From the NCBI RefSeq assembly GCF_001720485.1, contig NZ_CP017114.1, forward strand, positions 1,240,001 to 1,304,000: 64,000 bases of DNA, in the 5' to 3' direction. The translations under genes were made by a program, and so were the position numbers. This stretch comes from Cobetia marina (GTDB lineage Bacteria > Pseudomonadota > Gammaproteobacteria > Pseudomonadales > Halomonadaceae). Each line of letters starts with the position of its first letter. Positions within the stretch are counted from its first letter, which is position 1. Below the pieces are notes generated by a model. It was given only the letters and a program-made list of their open reading frames with translations, did not search any database and had not been told where the DNA came from. This document shows, one piece after another, positions 55,008 through 64,000 of this stretch.

Positions 55008-56681
55008 TCAGCTGTCACCCATGGTCATCACATGCAGAAAGAGCACCGGCTCGTGACGCAGATGATTGCGTAGCCAGCGATTGATTCTGCTGTTCAATTG
55101 CTGTTTCACGGTGTCGATGTCGGTGGTCTCGAGTCCGGCCAGGGTGTCATCGAGCCACTCGGCGAAGCTGTCTTCATCCAGTCTGGCTGTACCACTGACG
55201 TCCAGCATCAGGCGGCCGATACGCACCCAACCGGCTTCCTGCAGCGTCAGGGGCAAGGCGAGCGATACGCTGCCATGGCGTCCGAGACGCGCTCGTGCAC
55301 GACGGTCCATCGAGTCAAGTGGCCGCACCTTGTCGTGCTCGATGATCCGCTCCTGCAACGTCAGACGCTTTTCCACGGACAGCCCCTGAGCATCGAGACG
55401 AATCACGTCACCATTGACGGGAATCAGCGGTGCCTCGATGCCCAGGGACTGTGCTACCTGGGTGTGCGCCAGCTGGTGACGGTATTCGCCGTGCACCGGC
55501 AGCAACCGCGTGGGTTTCAGCCAGCCGTAGAAGGTGCGCAGCTCCTCTTGGGCGGGATGGCCTGAAGCATGCAGATCCGGGAACTGCTTCTCTTCCATGA
55601 TGCCGACGCCCAGGCGAGTCAGGGCATTGTGCAGCTTGCCGATCGCCAGTTCATTGCCGGGAATGGCCTTGGAGGAGAAGATGACCGTGTCGCCCGCCGC
55701 CAGCTCGAAATCAGGGTGGCGCGAGTTGGCCAGGCGTGAGAGTGCCGCGCGTGGCTCGCCCTGGCTGCCGGTCGCGATCACCATCACCTCTTCCGGCGGC
55801 AGATAGCCCAAGTCCTTTACCGGCACCAGCGGCGGGAAATCTTCCAGATAGCCCAGTCCGCGTGCCACCCGCACCATGCGTTCCATCGAGCGGCCCAGCA
55901 GCGTGACCCGACGGCCATTGCGAGCCGCCGCACGACCCAGTGCCAGGATGCGCGCCAGGTTGCTCGCGAAGCAGGTCACCACGACCCGCCCACGGCAGCC
56001 GGCCAGCGTCTTCTCCAGTGCACGCGCCACCTCGCCTTCACTGCGTGAGTGGCCGGGCAGAGGGGCATTGGTGGAGTCGCCGACCACGAGATCGACCGGC
56101 GCCAGCGCCTGATAGCGCTCCGGGTCAGTGGGCTCACCGATCAGCGGCTCCGGGTCCAGCTTCCAGTCACCGGTGTGCATCACGCGATATTCCGGTGTGA
56201 CGATCAGCAGCGAGCAGCTCTCGGGAATTGAGTGGGTCAACGGCAGCAGGCGCAAGGCGAAGGGCCCGGACTCGAAGCCTTCATCGACCTCGATGATCTG
56301 CAGGCTGGACGTCTCGAGTTCGCGTTCCGCGAACTTGGCCCGCAGCAGGCCCGCGGCCAGTGGTGTGGCGATGATCGGACAGCGCCATTTCGGCCACAGC
56401 CAGGCAACGGCACCGATATGGTCTTCGTGACCATGGGTAATCACCAGCATCTCCGGGCAGATGCCCAGGCTTGCCAGCGATTCGGTGTCGGGTACCTGCA
56501 AGGGGCCTTCAGGAAGATCCTGGCGAATCATCATGCCGCAATCCACGGCGATCCAGTGATCCTGGTAACCATATAGCGTCAGATTCATGCCGATCTCGCC
56601 ACAGCCGCCCAGCGGCAGAAGATGCAGCGGTGGACGTTGTCTCTGACGGACTTGAACGCGGGGTTTCAACATGGATGTCAT
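55008..56681 (-). CDS. RNase J-like metallo-beta-lactamase-fold nuclease
   Basis: Predicted zinc ribonuclease, 557 residues. The MBL core begins LPLGGCGEIGMNLTLYGY, with the metal motif HGHEDHIGA (residues about 83-91). Further ligands lie in LTHSIPESCSLLI and MHTGDWKLDPEP. The beta-CASP part shows VVTCFASNLARI, IATGSQGEPRAALSRL and IFSSKAIPGNE, and a late ligand region HASGHPAQEEL. This is the RNase J architecture; the length equals that of B. subtilis RNase J1. Most studied gammaproteobacteria rely on RNase E instead, so its role here is open. Start may be 56681 or 56672. Confidence 0.85.
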   Translation of the reverse strand: MTSMLKPRVQVRQRQRPPLHLLPLGGCGEIGMNLTLYGYQDHWIAVDCGMMIRQDLPEGPLQVPDTESLASLGICPEMLVITHGHEDHIGAVAWLWPKWRCPIIATPLAAGLLRAKFAERELETSSLQIIEVDEGFESGPFALRLLPLTHSIPESCSLLIVTPEYRVMHTGDWKLDPEPLIGEPTDPERYQALAPVDLVVGDSTNAPLPGHSRSEGEVARALEKTLAGCRGRVVVTCFASNLARILALGRAAARNGRRVTLLGRSMERMVRVARGLGYLEDFPPLVPVKDLGYLPPEEVMVIATGSQGEPRAALSRLANSRHPDFELAAGDTVIFSSKAIPGNELAIGKLHNALTRLGVGIMEEKQFPDLHASGHPAQEELRTFYGWLKPTRLLPVHGEYRHQLAHTQVAQSLGIEAPLIPVNGDVIRLDAQGLSVEKRLTLQERIIEHDKVRPLDSMDRRARARLGRHGSVSLALPLTLQEAGWVRIGRLMLDVSGTARLDEDSFAEWLDDTLAGLETTDIDTVKQQLNSRINRWLRNHLRHEPVLFLHVMTMGDS

Positions 56682-56936
56682 GCCATCAGTAAAATGTCAC
56701 TCAACTATACGGGAATCCCGCAAAGCGCCACAAATGACGGCACTTCTCGTCGGCCACCCCGAGGGGCGAAACCGAGGTCGAATTGACAATTCATTCACTC
56801 TCGTTGAAGGGCGCTGCTTCGTCGCGTGTGATCGGCTACAATGGCGCACCTTTTGCCGGGAGCCATGGCGTCGATGGCCGGACTCCCGAGCGTGTCGGTA
56901 ATCGTTACCGGCTGAATATCATTCCCCGCTTTCACA

Positions 56937-57806
56937 ATGGTTGAACATACGATGTCACACGCCTATCGCCTGGTGGTGTCCTGCCCTGATCAGGTGGGAA
57001 TTGTTGCCCGAGTCTCTACCTTCATCGCCGAGCAAGGCGGTTGGATCACCGAAGCCAATCAGCATTCCGATCTGGGTGCGGGTCGATTCTTCATGCGCTA
57101 TGAGATCAACCCCGAGTCCATCGGCCTCAGCGCCGCTGAACTCAGCAAGCGCTTCGCGCCGATCGGGGAAGAGTTCGGAATGGAGTGGCGGGTGCATGAC
57201 ACGGCCGCTCGCAAGCGTGTCGTGCTGATGGTGTCCAAGGATTCCCATTGCCTGGTGGACCTGTTGCACCGCTGGCAGTCGGGGGATCTGGAATGCGATA
57301 TCCCTTGTGTCATCTCCAATCACGAAGACATGCGCTCACTGGTCGAATGGCACGGCATTCCGTTCCACCATGTGCCGGTGGACAAGAATGACAAGGCGCC
57401 GGCATTTGCCGAGGTCGAACGACTGGTGGAAGAGGCCGAGGCCGACAGCATCGTGCTGGCGCGTTACATGCAGATCATCCCGCCGAGCCTCTGCGAGCGC
57501 TATGCCGGCCGCCTGATCAACATCCACCACAGCTTCCTGCCGTCCTTCATCGGTGCCAAGCCGTACCATCAGGCCTTCGGCCGCGGCGTGAAGCTGATCG
57601 GCGCTACCTGTCACTACGTGACCGAGGAGCTGGATGCCGGCCCGATCATCGAGCAGGACATCCATCGAGTCACCCATTGCCACACCGCGGAAGACCTGGT
57701 GCGCATCGGGCGTGACGTGGAGCAGAAGGTACTGTCGCGTGGCCTGCGCTGGCACCTGGAAGACCGCGTGCTGATCCACGGCAACAAGACCATCGTCTTT
57801 GCCTGA
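56937..57806 (+). CDS. purU: Formyltetrahydrofolate deformylase
   Basis: Hydrolyses 10-formyl-THF to THF and formate, balancing one-carbon pools and purine synthesis; 289 residues. The N-terminal ACT domain (about 6-85) begins YRLVVSCPDQVGIVARVSTF. The formyltransferase-like domain has CVISNHEDMR, ARYMQIIPPSLCERYAGRLINIHHSFLPSF, with the catalytic His/Asp pair in INIHHS and LDAGPIIEQD. Start could be 56937 (MVEHT) or 56952 (MSHAY); neither has a good Shine-Dalgarno. A terminator follows. Confidence 0.94.
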   Translation: MVEHTMSHAYRLVVSCPDQVGIVARVSTFIAEQGGWITEANQHSDLGAGRFFMRYEINPESIGLSAAELSKRFAPIGEEFGMEWRVHDTAARKRVVLMVSKDSHCLVDLLHRWQSGDLECDIPCVISNHEDMRSLVEWHGIPFHHVPVDKNDKAPAFAEVERLVEEAEADSIVLARYMQIIPPSLCERYAGRLINIHHSFLPSFIGAKPYHQAFGRGVKLIGATCHYVTEELDAGPIIEQDIHRVTHCHTAEDLVRIGRDVEQKVLSRGLRWHLEDRVLIHGNKTIVFA

Positions 57807-57848
57807 TCCGCGCTCTGGGCTGACTGCCTGAGCCAAGCGGCTGAACCG

Positions 57849-57876
57849 AGACCGGCACCTGAAAGGGTGCCGGTCT
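57849..57876. terminator. Terminator after purU
   Basis: An 11-bp stem AGACCGGCACC / GGTGCCGGTCT with a 6-base loop, followed by TCTTGTTT. It also lies at the end of the convergent LysR gene. Confidence 0.85.
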
Positions 57877-57923
57877 TCTTGTTTCCTGCGCCTGCCCGCA
57901 GGGCGGCGTGGCGCAGGTGCCTG

Positions 57924-58892
57924 TCATGGGTTGCGAGAGGTGACAGGCGGAGTATTCAGCTCCCGTGCCAGCCAGTCGGCGAGGGCTTTTGCATGAGGGT
58001 GTCGTGCCCGTGTGCGACCGCTCTCGGGCAGCGTCAGCGTCAGGCAGGCGCGTGTCTCGACAAAGCCCCACGGCGCGATCAGGCGTCTGCTGCGCAGGTC
58101 CTCCTCGACCAGATAATCCGGCGTGATGCCCACGCCCAATCCCACCAGCGTCGCTTCCAGCAGATAGTTGAGGTGCTCGAAGCCTTGCGCGTAGTGCAGT
58201 TGTTCGCTGGACAGGCCCTGGCGTGAGCACCAGTCCGGCCAGGCCTGCGGGCGCGAGCGGGTGTGCAGCAGCGGCAAGGTCAGCAGAGTCTGTGGTGCGG
58301 GAGTCGCGGTGGTCTCGCCCAGCCAGTCAGTGTCCGGACGCAGCACCGGGCCGATGCGCTCCGTGCCGAGAATTCGCGTTTCCTGATGCTCAGCCTGGGT
58401 GAAGGGGGGAGTCTGAAAGCGCAGCACGCCATCCACGCCAGAGCGCAGGCCTTCGTTGTCGTCACTGGCAGTCAGATGCAGTTCAAGCTCCGGAAGGGCT
58501 GCCTTGAGGGCACCCAGCCGCGGAATGAACCAGCGGGCGAGGAAGGAGCCCGGGCAGCTGAGCACGAAGGGCGCGCGGGCATCACTGCGGGAAAGGTCCG
58601 CACAGACCCGTGCCAGGCCGCTCAAGTGATGGCGTGTGGCAGCCGCCAGCTCATGACCCGCCGGCGTCAGCTTCAGCCCGCGGCCAGCACGGTCGAACAG
58701 CTGTGTCCCCAGCGTTTCCTCAAGCTGGCGAATCTGACGACTGACGGCGCCGTGGGTCACGTGCAGCGCCTCGGCGGCACGCGACGCGCTCTCGAAGCGA
58801 GCCGCCACATCGAAGGCGCGCAAGGCATTCAGCGAGGGCAATGCCTCCAGAGAGGCGGGAGAGGATGAATCGGGCGGAGTCAGGCGGGCCAT
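57924..58892 (-). CDS. trpI: LysR-family regulator, TrpI-like
   Basis: LysR transcription factor, 322 residues from the ATG at 58892, chosen for its AGGAG ribosome site (an in-frame ATG at 58931 adds 13 residues). The winged HTH (about 20-80) has LNALRAFDVAARFESASRAAEAL and THGAVSRQIRQLEETLG, of the GcvA/TrpI/AmpR group. The effector domain covers about 100-310. It is divergent from trpB with 181 bases between, exactly the arrangement of trpI-trpBA in Pseudomonas, where TrpI activates with indoleglycerol phosphate. The name rests on this context. Confidence 0.75.
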   Translation of the reverse strand: MARLTPPDSSSPASLEALPSLNALRAFDVAARFESASRAAEALHVTHGAVSRQIRQLEETLGTQLFDRAGRGLKLTPAGHELAAATRHHLSGLARVCADLSRSDARAPFVLSCPGSFLARWFIPRLGALKAALPELELHLTASDDNEGLRSGVDGVLRFQTPPFTQAEHQETRILGTERIGPVLRPDTDWLGETTATPAPQTLLTLPLLHTRSRPQAWPDWCSRQGLSSEQLHYAQGFEHLNYLLEATLVGLGVGITPDYLVEEDLRSRRLIAPWGFVETRACLTLTLPESGRTRARHPHAKALADWLARELNTPPVTSRNP

Positions 58893-59073
58893 CGGATGTC
58901 TCCTGCTGAGTGTCCTGTGAGATAAACTCACACATCTTGGCGAATATATCGTTTTTCATCCCGCGTGCCGAGCGCTAGGATGGTCAGCATACTGTCGGGT
59001 GCACCACGCAGGCCAAGAATGCAGGCGCCGCACCAGCGTGCCCCGCCACTGACATGACTTCGAGGAGATTTGC

Positions 59074-60309
59074 ATGAGCCAGTCGACTGCTACCCTGCGT
59101 CAAGGCCCGGATGCCAAGGGCTTCTTTGGTGACTTCGGCGGCCGATTCGTCGCCGAGACGCTGATGCCGCTGATTCTGCACCTGCAGCGCGAGTATGAAG
59201 CCGCCAAGCAGGATCCGGCCTTCGCCGAGGAACTGGCCGGTCTCTCCGCGGATTATGTCGGGCGTCAGAGCCCGCTGTATTACGCCGAGCGCCTGACCGA
59301 GCATCTCGGAGGTGCCAAGGTCTATCTCAAGCGGGAAGATCTGATGCACACCGGCGCTCACAAGATCAACAATGCGCTGGGCCAGGTGCTGCTGGCACGC
59401 CGCATGGGCAAGCAGCGCATCATCGCCGAGACCGGTGCCGGCATGCACGGCGTGGCGACGGCCACCGTGGCGGCGCGTTTCGGTCTGGACTGCGTGATCT
59501 ACATGGGCTCCACCGACATTCACCGTCAGCAGCCTAACGTTCAGCGCATGCAGTTGCTGGGCGCCAAGGTGATCCCGGTCACCGCCGGTGATGGCACGTT
59601 GAAGGATGCCATGAACGAGGCGCTGCGTGACTGGGTCACCAACGTCGACGATACCTTCTACATCATCGGCACTGTCGCGGGCCCACATCCGTATCCGCAG
59701 CTGGTGCGTGACTTCCAGTCCATCATCGGTCAGGAAACCCGCGTCCAGCTGCAGGAGAAGGAAGGCCGTCTGCCGGACTCGCTGGTCGCCTGCATCGGCG
59801 GGGGGTCCAACGCCATGGGGTTGTTCCATCCGTTCCTGGACGAGCAAAGCGTCGAGATCATCGGGGTCGAGGCTGCCGGTGAAGGTCTGGACACGTCGCG
59901 CCACGCTGCCAGTCTCAAGGGTGGCCTGCCGGGCGTGCTGCACGGTAACCGCACCTTCCTGCTGCAGGATGACGAGGGGCAGATCGGTGATGCGCACTCC
60001 ATCTCCGCAGGGCTCGACTATCCGGGTATCGGCCCGGAACACGCCTGGTTGCACGACATCAAGCGTGCCGAGTATGTCGCCGCGACCGACCAGGAAGCAC
60101 TGGACGCCTTCAAGATGCTGTGTCGCCTGGAAGGCATCATCCCGGCGCTGGAGTCTTCCCACGCGCTGGCGGAAGTCATCAAGCGTGCACCGGGCCTGCC
60201 GAAGGACCATCTGATGGTGGTCAATCTGAGCGGCCGCGGTGACAAGGACATGGCCACCGTCACCCATCATCTGGCGGACGAGCTGGGCCTGAATCCTGAC
60301 GGCGAGTAA
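59074..60309 (+). CDS. trpB: Tryptophan synthase beta subunit
   Basis: PLP-dependent beta subunit joining indole and serine to form tryptophan; 411 residues. [17 protein letters not shown] at the N-terminus, [15 protein letters not shown] with PLP Lys97, [12 protein letters not shown], and the phosphate-binding GGGSNAMG are all present. The C-terminal LSGRGDKDM is typical. It forms an operon with trpA, 125 bases downstream, with the TrpI-like regulator opposite. Confidence 0.97.
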   Translation: MSQSTATLRQGPDAKGFFGDFGGRFVAETLMPLILHLQREYEAAKQDPAFAEELAGLSADYVGRQSPLYYAERLTEHLGGAKVYLKREDLMHTGAHKINNALGQVLLARRMGKQRIIAETGAGMHGVATATVAARFGLDCVIYMGSTDIHRQQPNVQRMQLLGAKVIPVTAGDGTLKDAMNEALRDWVTNVDDTFYIIGTVAGPHPYPQLVRDFQSIIGQETRVQLQEKEGRLPDSLVACIGGGSNAMGLFHPFLDEQSVEIIGVEAAGEGLDTSRHAASLKGGLPGVLHGNRTFLLQDDEGQIGDAHSISAGLDYPGIGPEHAWLHDIKRAEYVAATDQEALDAFKMLCRLEGIIPALESSHALAEVIKRAPGLPKDHLMVVNLSGRGDKDMATVTHHLADELGLNPDGE

Positions 60310-60434
60310 CGCCGCGCCTGTCGCGCAATGCCCGGCGATGGAGGGGTCAGACGCTGACCGGGTCCATCCGCCCCATGTCTTCTTCGCCTGCAGGTGAATC
60401 GCTGCCTGCAGGTCAGCAAATTCGGAGTCTATTG

Positions 60435-61274
60435 ATGAGCACTTCCGCTACCGACACCACTTCCAGCAGCCGTCTTGACCGCCGTTTCGCTGCCGTACGC
60501 AGCGAGAATCGCGCAGCGCTGGTGACCTACATCACCGCGGGTGACCCCGGCTATGATGCCAGCCTCGCGACCTTCCTCGGCATGGCCGAGGCCGGTGCCG
60601 ATGTCATCGAGCTGGGCATGCCGTTCACCGACCCGATGGCCGATGGTCTGGCGATCCAGCATGCCACCCAGCGTGCCCTGAAGGCCGGCCAGACGATGGA
60701 CCGTACCCTGGCGATGGTCACGGAATTCCGCAAGCAGGATCAGGACACGCCCATCGTGCTGATGGGTTACTACAACCCGATCTATCGTCGCGGTGTGGCC
60801 ACCTTCCTCGAGCAGGCAAGCCAGGCCGGTGTCGATGGCCTGATCGTGGTCGACCTGCCGCCGGAGCACGACGATGAGCTGTGTGAGCCGGCCAATGCCG
60901 CCGGTATCAGCTTCATTCGCCTCGCGACACCGACGACTGACAGCGCGCGCCTGCCGGGCGTGTTGGCCAATACCTCAGGCTTCCTCTACTACGTCTCCAG
61001 CAATGGCGTGACCGGTGGCGCGGCACCGACTGCCGAGAAGGTCGAGGCCGAAGTGGGCCGTATCCGTGAGCACACCGAGATTCCCGTCGCGGTCGGTTTC
61101 GGTATCCGTACCGCAGAGCAGGCGGCGCGTATCGGTCGTTTCGCCGACGGAGTCGTGGTCGGCTCGGCCCTGATCGATCTGCAGGCCAATGCCGAGACAC
61201 CGGAGCAGGGCACCCAAGCGGTACATGCCTTGACCCGTGAACTGGCGGATGCGCTGAAGACGGCGCGCCACTGA
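60435..61274 (+). CDS. trpA: Tryptophan synthase alpha subunit
   Basis: Alpha subunit that cleaves indole-3-glycerol phosphate and channels indole to TrpB; 279 residues. The ATG at 60435 has GGAG upstream; an in-frame ATG at 60375 is less supported. [12 protein letters not shown], the catalytic Glu and Asp in [32 protein letters not shown], and [14 protein letters not shown] are diagnostic. A strong terminator follows, so trpBA is a closed two-gene unit. Confidence 0.97.
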   Translation: MSTSATDTTSSSRLDRRFAAVRSENRAALVTYITAGDPGYDASLATFLGMAEAGADVIELGMPFTDPMADGLAIQHATQRALKAGQTMDRTLAMVTEFRKQDQDTPIVLMGYYNPIYRRGVATFLEQASQAGVDGLIVVDLPPEHDDELCEPANAAGISFIRLATPTTDSARLPGVLANTSGFLYYVSSNGVTGGAAPTAEKVEAEVGRIREHTEIPVAVGFGIRTAEQAARIGRFADGVVVGSALIDLQANAETPEQGTQAVHALTRELADALKTARH

Positions 61275-61738
61275 GGGTTCGCTCAGGGGTAGCCAGCTCG
61301 CCTCTTGCCCTCGGGTAGTGACACAGCCACGCCTCGACCTCTGGTCGGGGCGTGGCTGTTTTCGTTCGTCTGTTTTCGTTCGGTCGTATCTGTCCGGCTG
61401 TGTCATCACGTTGTGCTGTCCTTCGAGCATTGCGCGGGAGGGTCTCGCGCGCTCTCGGATCCCACCACGCCAGAGAAGACCATCCTGCCGCGAAGGCTCG
61501 ACATGGCAGTGCCTGCCTCGCGCTCGAGGCAGAGGATTCGTGAGATTTCGCCTTCATTCAACGCAGATTGAGGGTTACTTATACTCAAGGACAAGTGACA
61601 CTTGACCAGCAGGATGAGAGGAGAGTCGGTGCCAAGGCGCCCGGCACTTCAGGAAGGAAAGATCGAGTGCGACCGACATGCTGACTGTGCCAGAAGCCAT
61701 GAACCTTCAGGCAGCATCGGCAGGGAGATTGAAACGAC
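61275..61738. other. Intergenic region, trpA / GGDEF-EAL gene
   Basis: 464 bases with the trpA terminator, a short TGTTTTCGTTCG direct repeat just after it (near 61357-61382), and a GGGAGA ribosome site before the next gene. Nothing else is supported. Confidence 0.45.
61323..61359 (+). terminator. Terminator after trpA
   Basis: A 17-bp stem ACAGCCACGCCTCGACC / GGTCGGGGCGTGGCTGT (one G-T wobble) with a 3-base loop, then TTTCG. Confidence 0.9.
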
Positions 61739-64000
61739 ATGTCCATGAATCCATCAGCGTCCTCCGCCGCGGCCACCTCCGCTGCTTCGGTTGACGGCCT
61801 GGAAGGCAGCAATTGCTTGCATCAGCTGTTGCAGCATACTTCCAATGGAGTGTGTGGATACGACCTTCAAGGGCGTGTGCAGTGGGTCAATCCGGCCTTC
61901 GAGGAGCTGACGGGATACCGGGCAGAAGACCTGGCCGGTCAGGTGCTCAGTGAATTTCTGACGGGTGAGGATTCCGACAGGACGGTGATCGCCAGAATGC
62001 ATCAGCAGTGCGAGCTGGGTGAGCCCAGTGACGAGGAGCTGCTCCATCATGATGCGAATGGACGACCGCTGCGCCTTCGTCTGCGCTGCATACCGCTCAT
62101 GGCCGCCGACGGCACCCTGACCGGTTATCTCGGCGTGCATACCGATGTGACCCAGGCGCATCTGGCGCTGGAGCTCAGCCATTCCCAGCTCAGATTGCTT
62201 GAGTCCGTCACGGCTGGCCAGCCGCTGGACAAGACCCTGCTGGACCTGTGTCAGGCCATCGAGGCCGTCGCGACTCGCGTGCGTTCCTCGCTGCTGCTTC
62301 TGGATGAGGCAGGTACACGAATCATCGGGGGGAAGGCGCCGAGCCTGCCTCCCAGCTTCATGCAGTTCACCTCCGGCCTGCGTATCGGGGAGGGGGTGGG
62401 CACCTGTGGTACGGCGATGTGGCGGCGTGAGCAGGTGCTGACCCCCGCCATCGGCGAGGACCCCGCCTGGGAGGGCTTCCGTCATCATCCCCACGCGCTG
62501 GGACTGGATGCCTGTCTCTCCATGCCCATCCTCGATGATGCAGGCAATCCGCTGGGAAGTTTCGCCTTCTATGCCACGTCCGGCGATGTCTTCAACGATA
62601 GCCACCTCGGCTTGCTGAAGGTCGCCGTCAACGTGGCTCGATTGGCGATCGAACGCCATCGGCGTGATGAGCAGCTCACCTATCAGGCGCTGCATGATGC
62701 ATTGACGGGCCTGCCCAATCGTCGGCTGTTGCGTCGCAAGCTCGGAGCCTTCGCGGACCTCGCTCTGGAAGAAGCGCGCGTCGGGGCGTTGATGTTCCTG
62801 GATCTGGATCATTTCAAGCGCCTGAACGATGTACTGGGGCATGACGCGGGAGATCGTGCCCTGATCCAGATTGCCGCCCGGCTGGAGCAGTTGCTGGAGC
62901 CGGGCGATGTGCTCGCGCGCCAGGGCGGGGATGAGTTCATCGTGCTGCTGGCGCCTCGCTTCGGTGGCATGGAGGACGCCAGGGCCCGAGCGATGCACGT
63001 CGGCGAGGAATTTCTGGCACGTCTGCGGGTACCGGTCGAGCTGGAAGGGCGTGCGCATCAGTTGTCCGGCTCACTGGGCATCACGCTGTATCCGCGTCCG
63101 GATGAGGCGGGCGAGGGGTATCAGACGCTTTCCGGGACGGCAGAAGACGAGGGAGACGATTGGGGTCATCTGCTGCACGAGGCGGACATCGCGCTCTATG
63201 AGAGCAAGGGGGCCGGGCGTGCACGCATGTGCTTCTTCTCACCTGACATGCGCAATCGCATCATCGCCGCCACCCAGATGGAGCAATCCCTGCGCAGTGC
63301 GCTTTCCCGTCAGCATCTGGAAGTCCATCTCCAACCGCAATTCTCCCTGCAGTCGGATGCCTCGCTTGAGCATCAACTGCCCAGGCTCTGTGGTCTTGAG
63401 GCGTTGCTGCGCTGGAATGACCCGTTGCTGGGGAATGTCTCGCCCGCGACCTTCATCCCGATCGCGGAAGAATCAGGGCTGATCGTCGAGCTGGGCCATT
63501 GGGTGCTGGGGCAAGCCTGTGCGGTGTTGGAAGACATGGCGACACGCGGACATCAGCTGCCGATCGCGGTGAATGTCAGTCAGGTACAGTTTCGCAGCGC
63601 GGAATTCGTGCCGCAGGTCGCAGCCCTGCTCAAGCGCCATGCCTTCGCGCCGGACATGTTGCGCATGGAGATCACCGAGAGCCTGGCGGCGGAAGATGAG
63701 GCCGACATGCTGGAGAAGGTCGACCAGCTGGCGGCGCTGGGGCTGACGTTCTCCATCGACGATTTCGGGATCGGCTATTCCAATCTTGCACGCCTGCGCC
63801 GCATGCCGCTCAGTGAGCTGAAGATCGACCGCAGCTTCATCAAGGATCTGCGTCTCATCGATGACGACGGGCTGGCAGCGCCTGCACCTGGCGAGACTCC
63901 CGGACAGGAAGTCTGCCATGCCAACGAGATCGTGCGTGCGATGCTGGTGATGGCGCGTGCCCTGTCGCTGGAAGTGGTGGCCGAGGGAGTGGAGACCTCC
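61739..64000 (+). CDS. PAS-GAF-GGDEF-EAL cyclic-di-GMP protein, 3' partial
   Basis: Open to the right edge for 754 codons. No N-terminal membrane helix, so it is cytoplasmic. PAS domain (about 30-135, with GVCGYDLQGRVQWVNPAFEELTGY), GAF (about 155-310), GGDEF (about 320-490, intact motif at 396-400 in RQGGDEF) and EAL (from about 510, EALLRW at 554-559). The EAL side chains AVNVS, EITES, DDFGIGYSN, KIDRSFI and AEGVET are present, so phosphodiesterase activity is likely. The inhibitory RxxD site before GGDEF reads EPGD and is lost. Roughly the last 40 EAL residues lie outside the window. Confidence 0.9.
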   Translation, partial: MSMNPSASSAAATSAASVDGLEGSNCLHQLLQHTSNGVCGYDLQGRVQWVNPAFEELTGYRAEDLAGQVLSEFLTGEDSDRTVIARMHQQCELGEPSDEELLHHDANGRPLRLRLRCIPLMAADGTLTGYLGVHTDVTQAHLALELSHSQLRLLESVTAGQPLDKTLLDLCQAIEAVATRVRSSLLLLDEAGTRIIGGKAPSLPPSFMQFTSGLRIGEGVGTCGTAMWRREQVLTPAIGEDPAWEGFRHHPHALGLDACLSMPILDDAGNPLGSFAFYATSGDVFNDSHLGLLKVAVNVARLAIERHRRDEQLTYQALHDALTGLPNRRLLRRKLGAFADLALEEARVGALMFLDLDHFKRLNDVLGHDAGDRALIQIAARLEQLLEPGDVLARQGGDEFIVLLAPRFGGMEDARARAMHVGEEFLARLRVPVELEGRAHQLSGSLGITLYPRPDEAGEGYQTLSGTAEDEGDDWGHLLHEADIALYESKGAGRARMCFFSPDMRNRIIAATQMEQSLRSALSRQHLEVHLQPQFSLQSDASLEHQLPRLCGLEALLRWNDPLLGNVSPATFIPIAEESGLIVELGHWVLGQACAVLEDMATRGHQLPIAVNVSQVQFRSAEFVPQVAALLKRHAFAPDMLRMEITESLAAEDEADMLEKVDQLAALGLTFSIDDFGIGYSNLARLRRMPLSELKIDRSFIKDLRLIDDDGLAAPAPGETPGQEVCHANEIVRAMLVMARALSLEVVAEGVETS

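Overview
The window is chromosomal DNA of a GC-rich gammaproteobacterium. Protein content (PheS/PheT/IHF, LapAB, SdhE-NadB, GlpD/GlpR/GlpT/GlpK/GlpF, the Moa/Moe/Mob set, a TrpI-like regulator beside TrpBA) and gene order point to the Halomonadaceae, with Cobetia or a close relative most likely. The genus is an inference from recognised protein families, not from a database search. Nearly all of the window is housekeeping or metabolic. The clearest accessory patch is an AT-richer glycosyltransferase/sulfotransferase cluster at about 34.2-38.5 kb.

Layout. 0-3.9 kb: pheS (5' end outside the window), pheT and ihfA. 3.9-11.2 kb: KtrAB potassium uptake, an NSS sodium symporter, LapB-LapA, ihfB, sdhE and a divergent YgfX-like membrane protein. 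11.2-16.2 kb: nadB with an overlapping FUSC-family membrane protein, then fumC behind a good Fur-box candidate. 16.2-24.1 kb: a complete glycerol/glycerol-3-phosphate regulon (glpD, glpR, glpT, glpK and two tandem glpF genes) with candidate GlpR operators and a perfect octanucleotide purine repeat between glpD and glpR. 24.4-24.7 kb: three identical tRNA-Val(GAC) genes. 24.8-29.7 kb: an esterase, free methionine-R-sulfoxide reductase, and metNIQ behind a SAM-II-like riboswitch with its own terminator. 30.0-40.7 kb: ribE, then purine/pyrimidine salvage and DNA repair (AzgA-type permease, apt, gpt, ung, upp, uraA) interrupted by the glycosyltransferase/sulfotransferase cluster.

40.8-45.4 kb: an XRE-cupin regulator and a two-component pair (histidine kinase plus sigma-54-type response regulator). 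45.7-54.3 kb: a molybdenum/tungsten block with tupABC (tungstate ABC uptake), mobA, mobB, moeA, a moaC-moaD fusion, moaE and moaA. Structured leader sequences precede tupA and mobB. 54.4-61.3 kb: a small H-NS-like protein ending in an AT-hook, an RNase J-like nuclease, purU, and a TrpI-like LysR gene divergent from trpBA. The window ends inside a large PAS-GAF-GGDEF-EAL cyclic-di-GMP protein.

How the genes work together: tungstate/molybdate import feeds the adjacent cofactor genes. GlpF imports glycerol, GlpK phosphorylates it, GlpT imports glycerol-3-phosphate, GlpD oxidises it and GlpR controls the set. MetNIQ import of methionine is predicted to be shut off by SAM through transcription termination. 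Two permease/phosphoribosyltransferase systems salvage adenine and uracil. The most notable items are the SAM-II-like riboswitch, the MoaC-MoaD fusion, the histidine/aspartate-rich tail on IhfA, the AT-hook H-NS-like protein, and the sulfotransferase-containing surface-glycan cluster.
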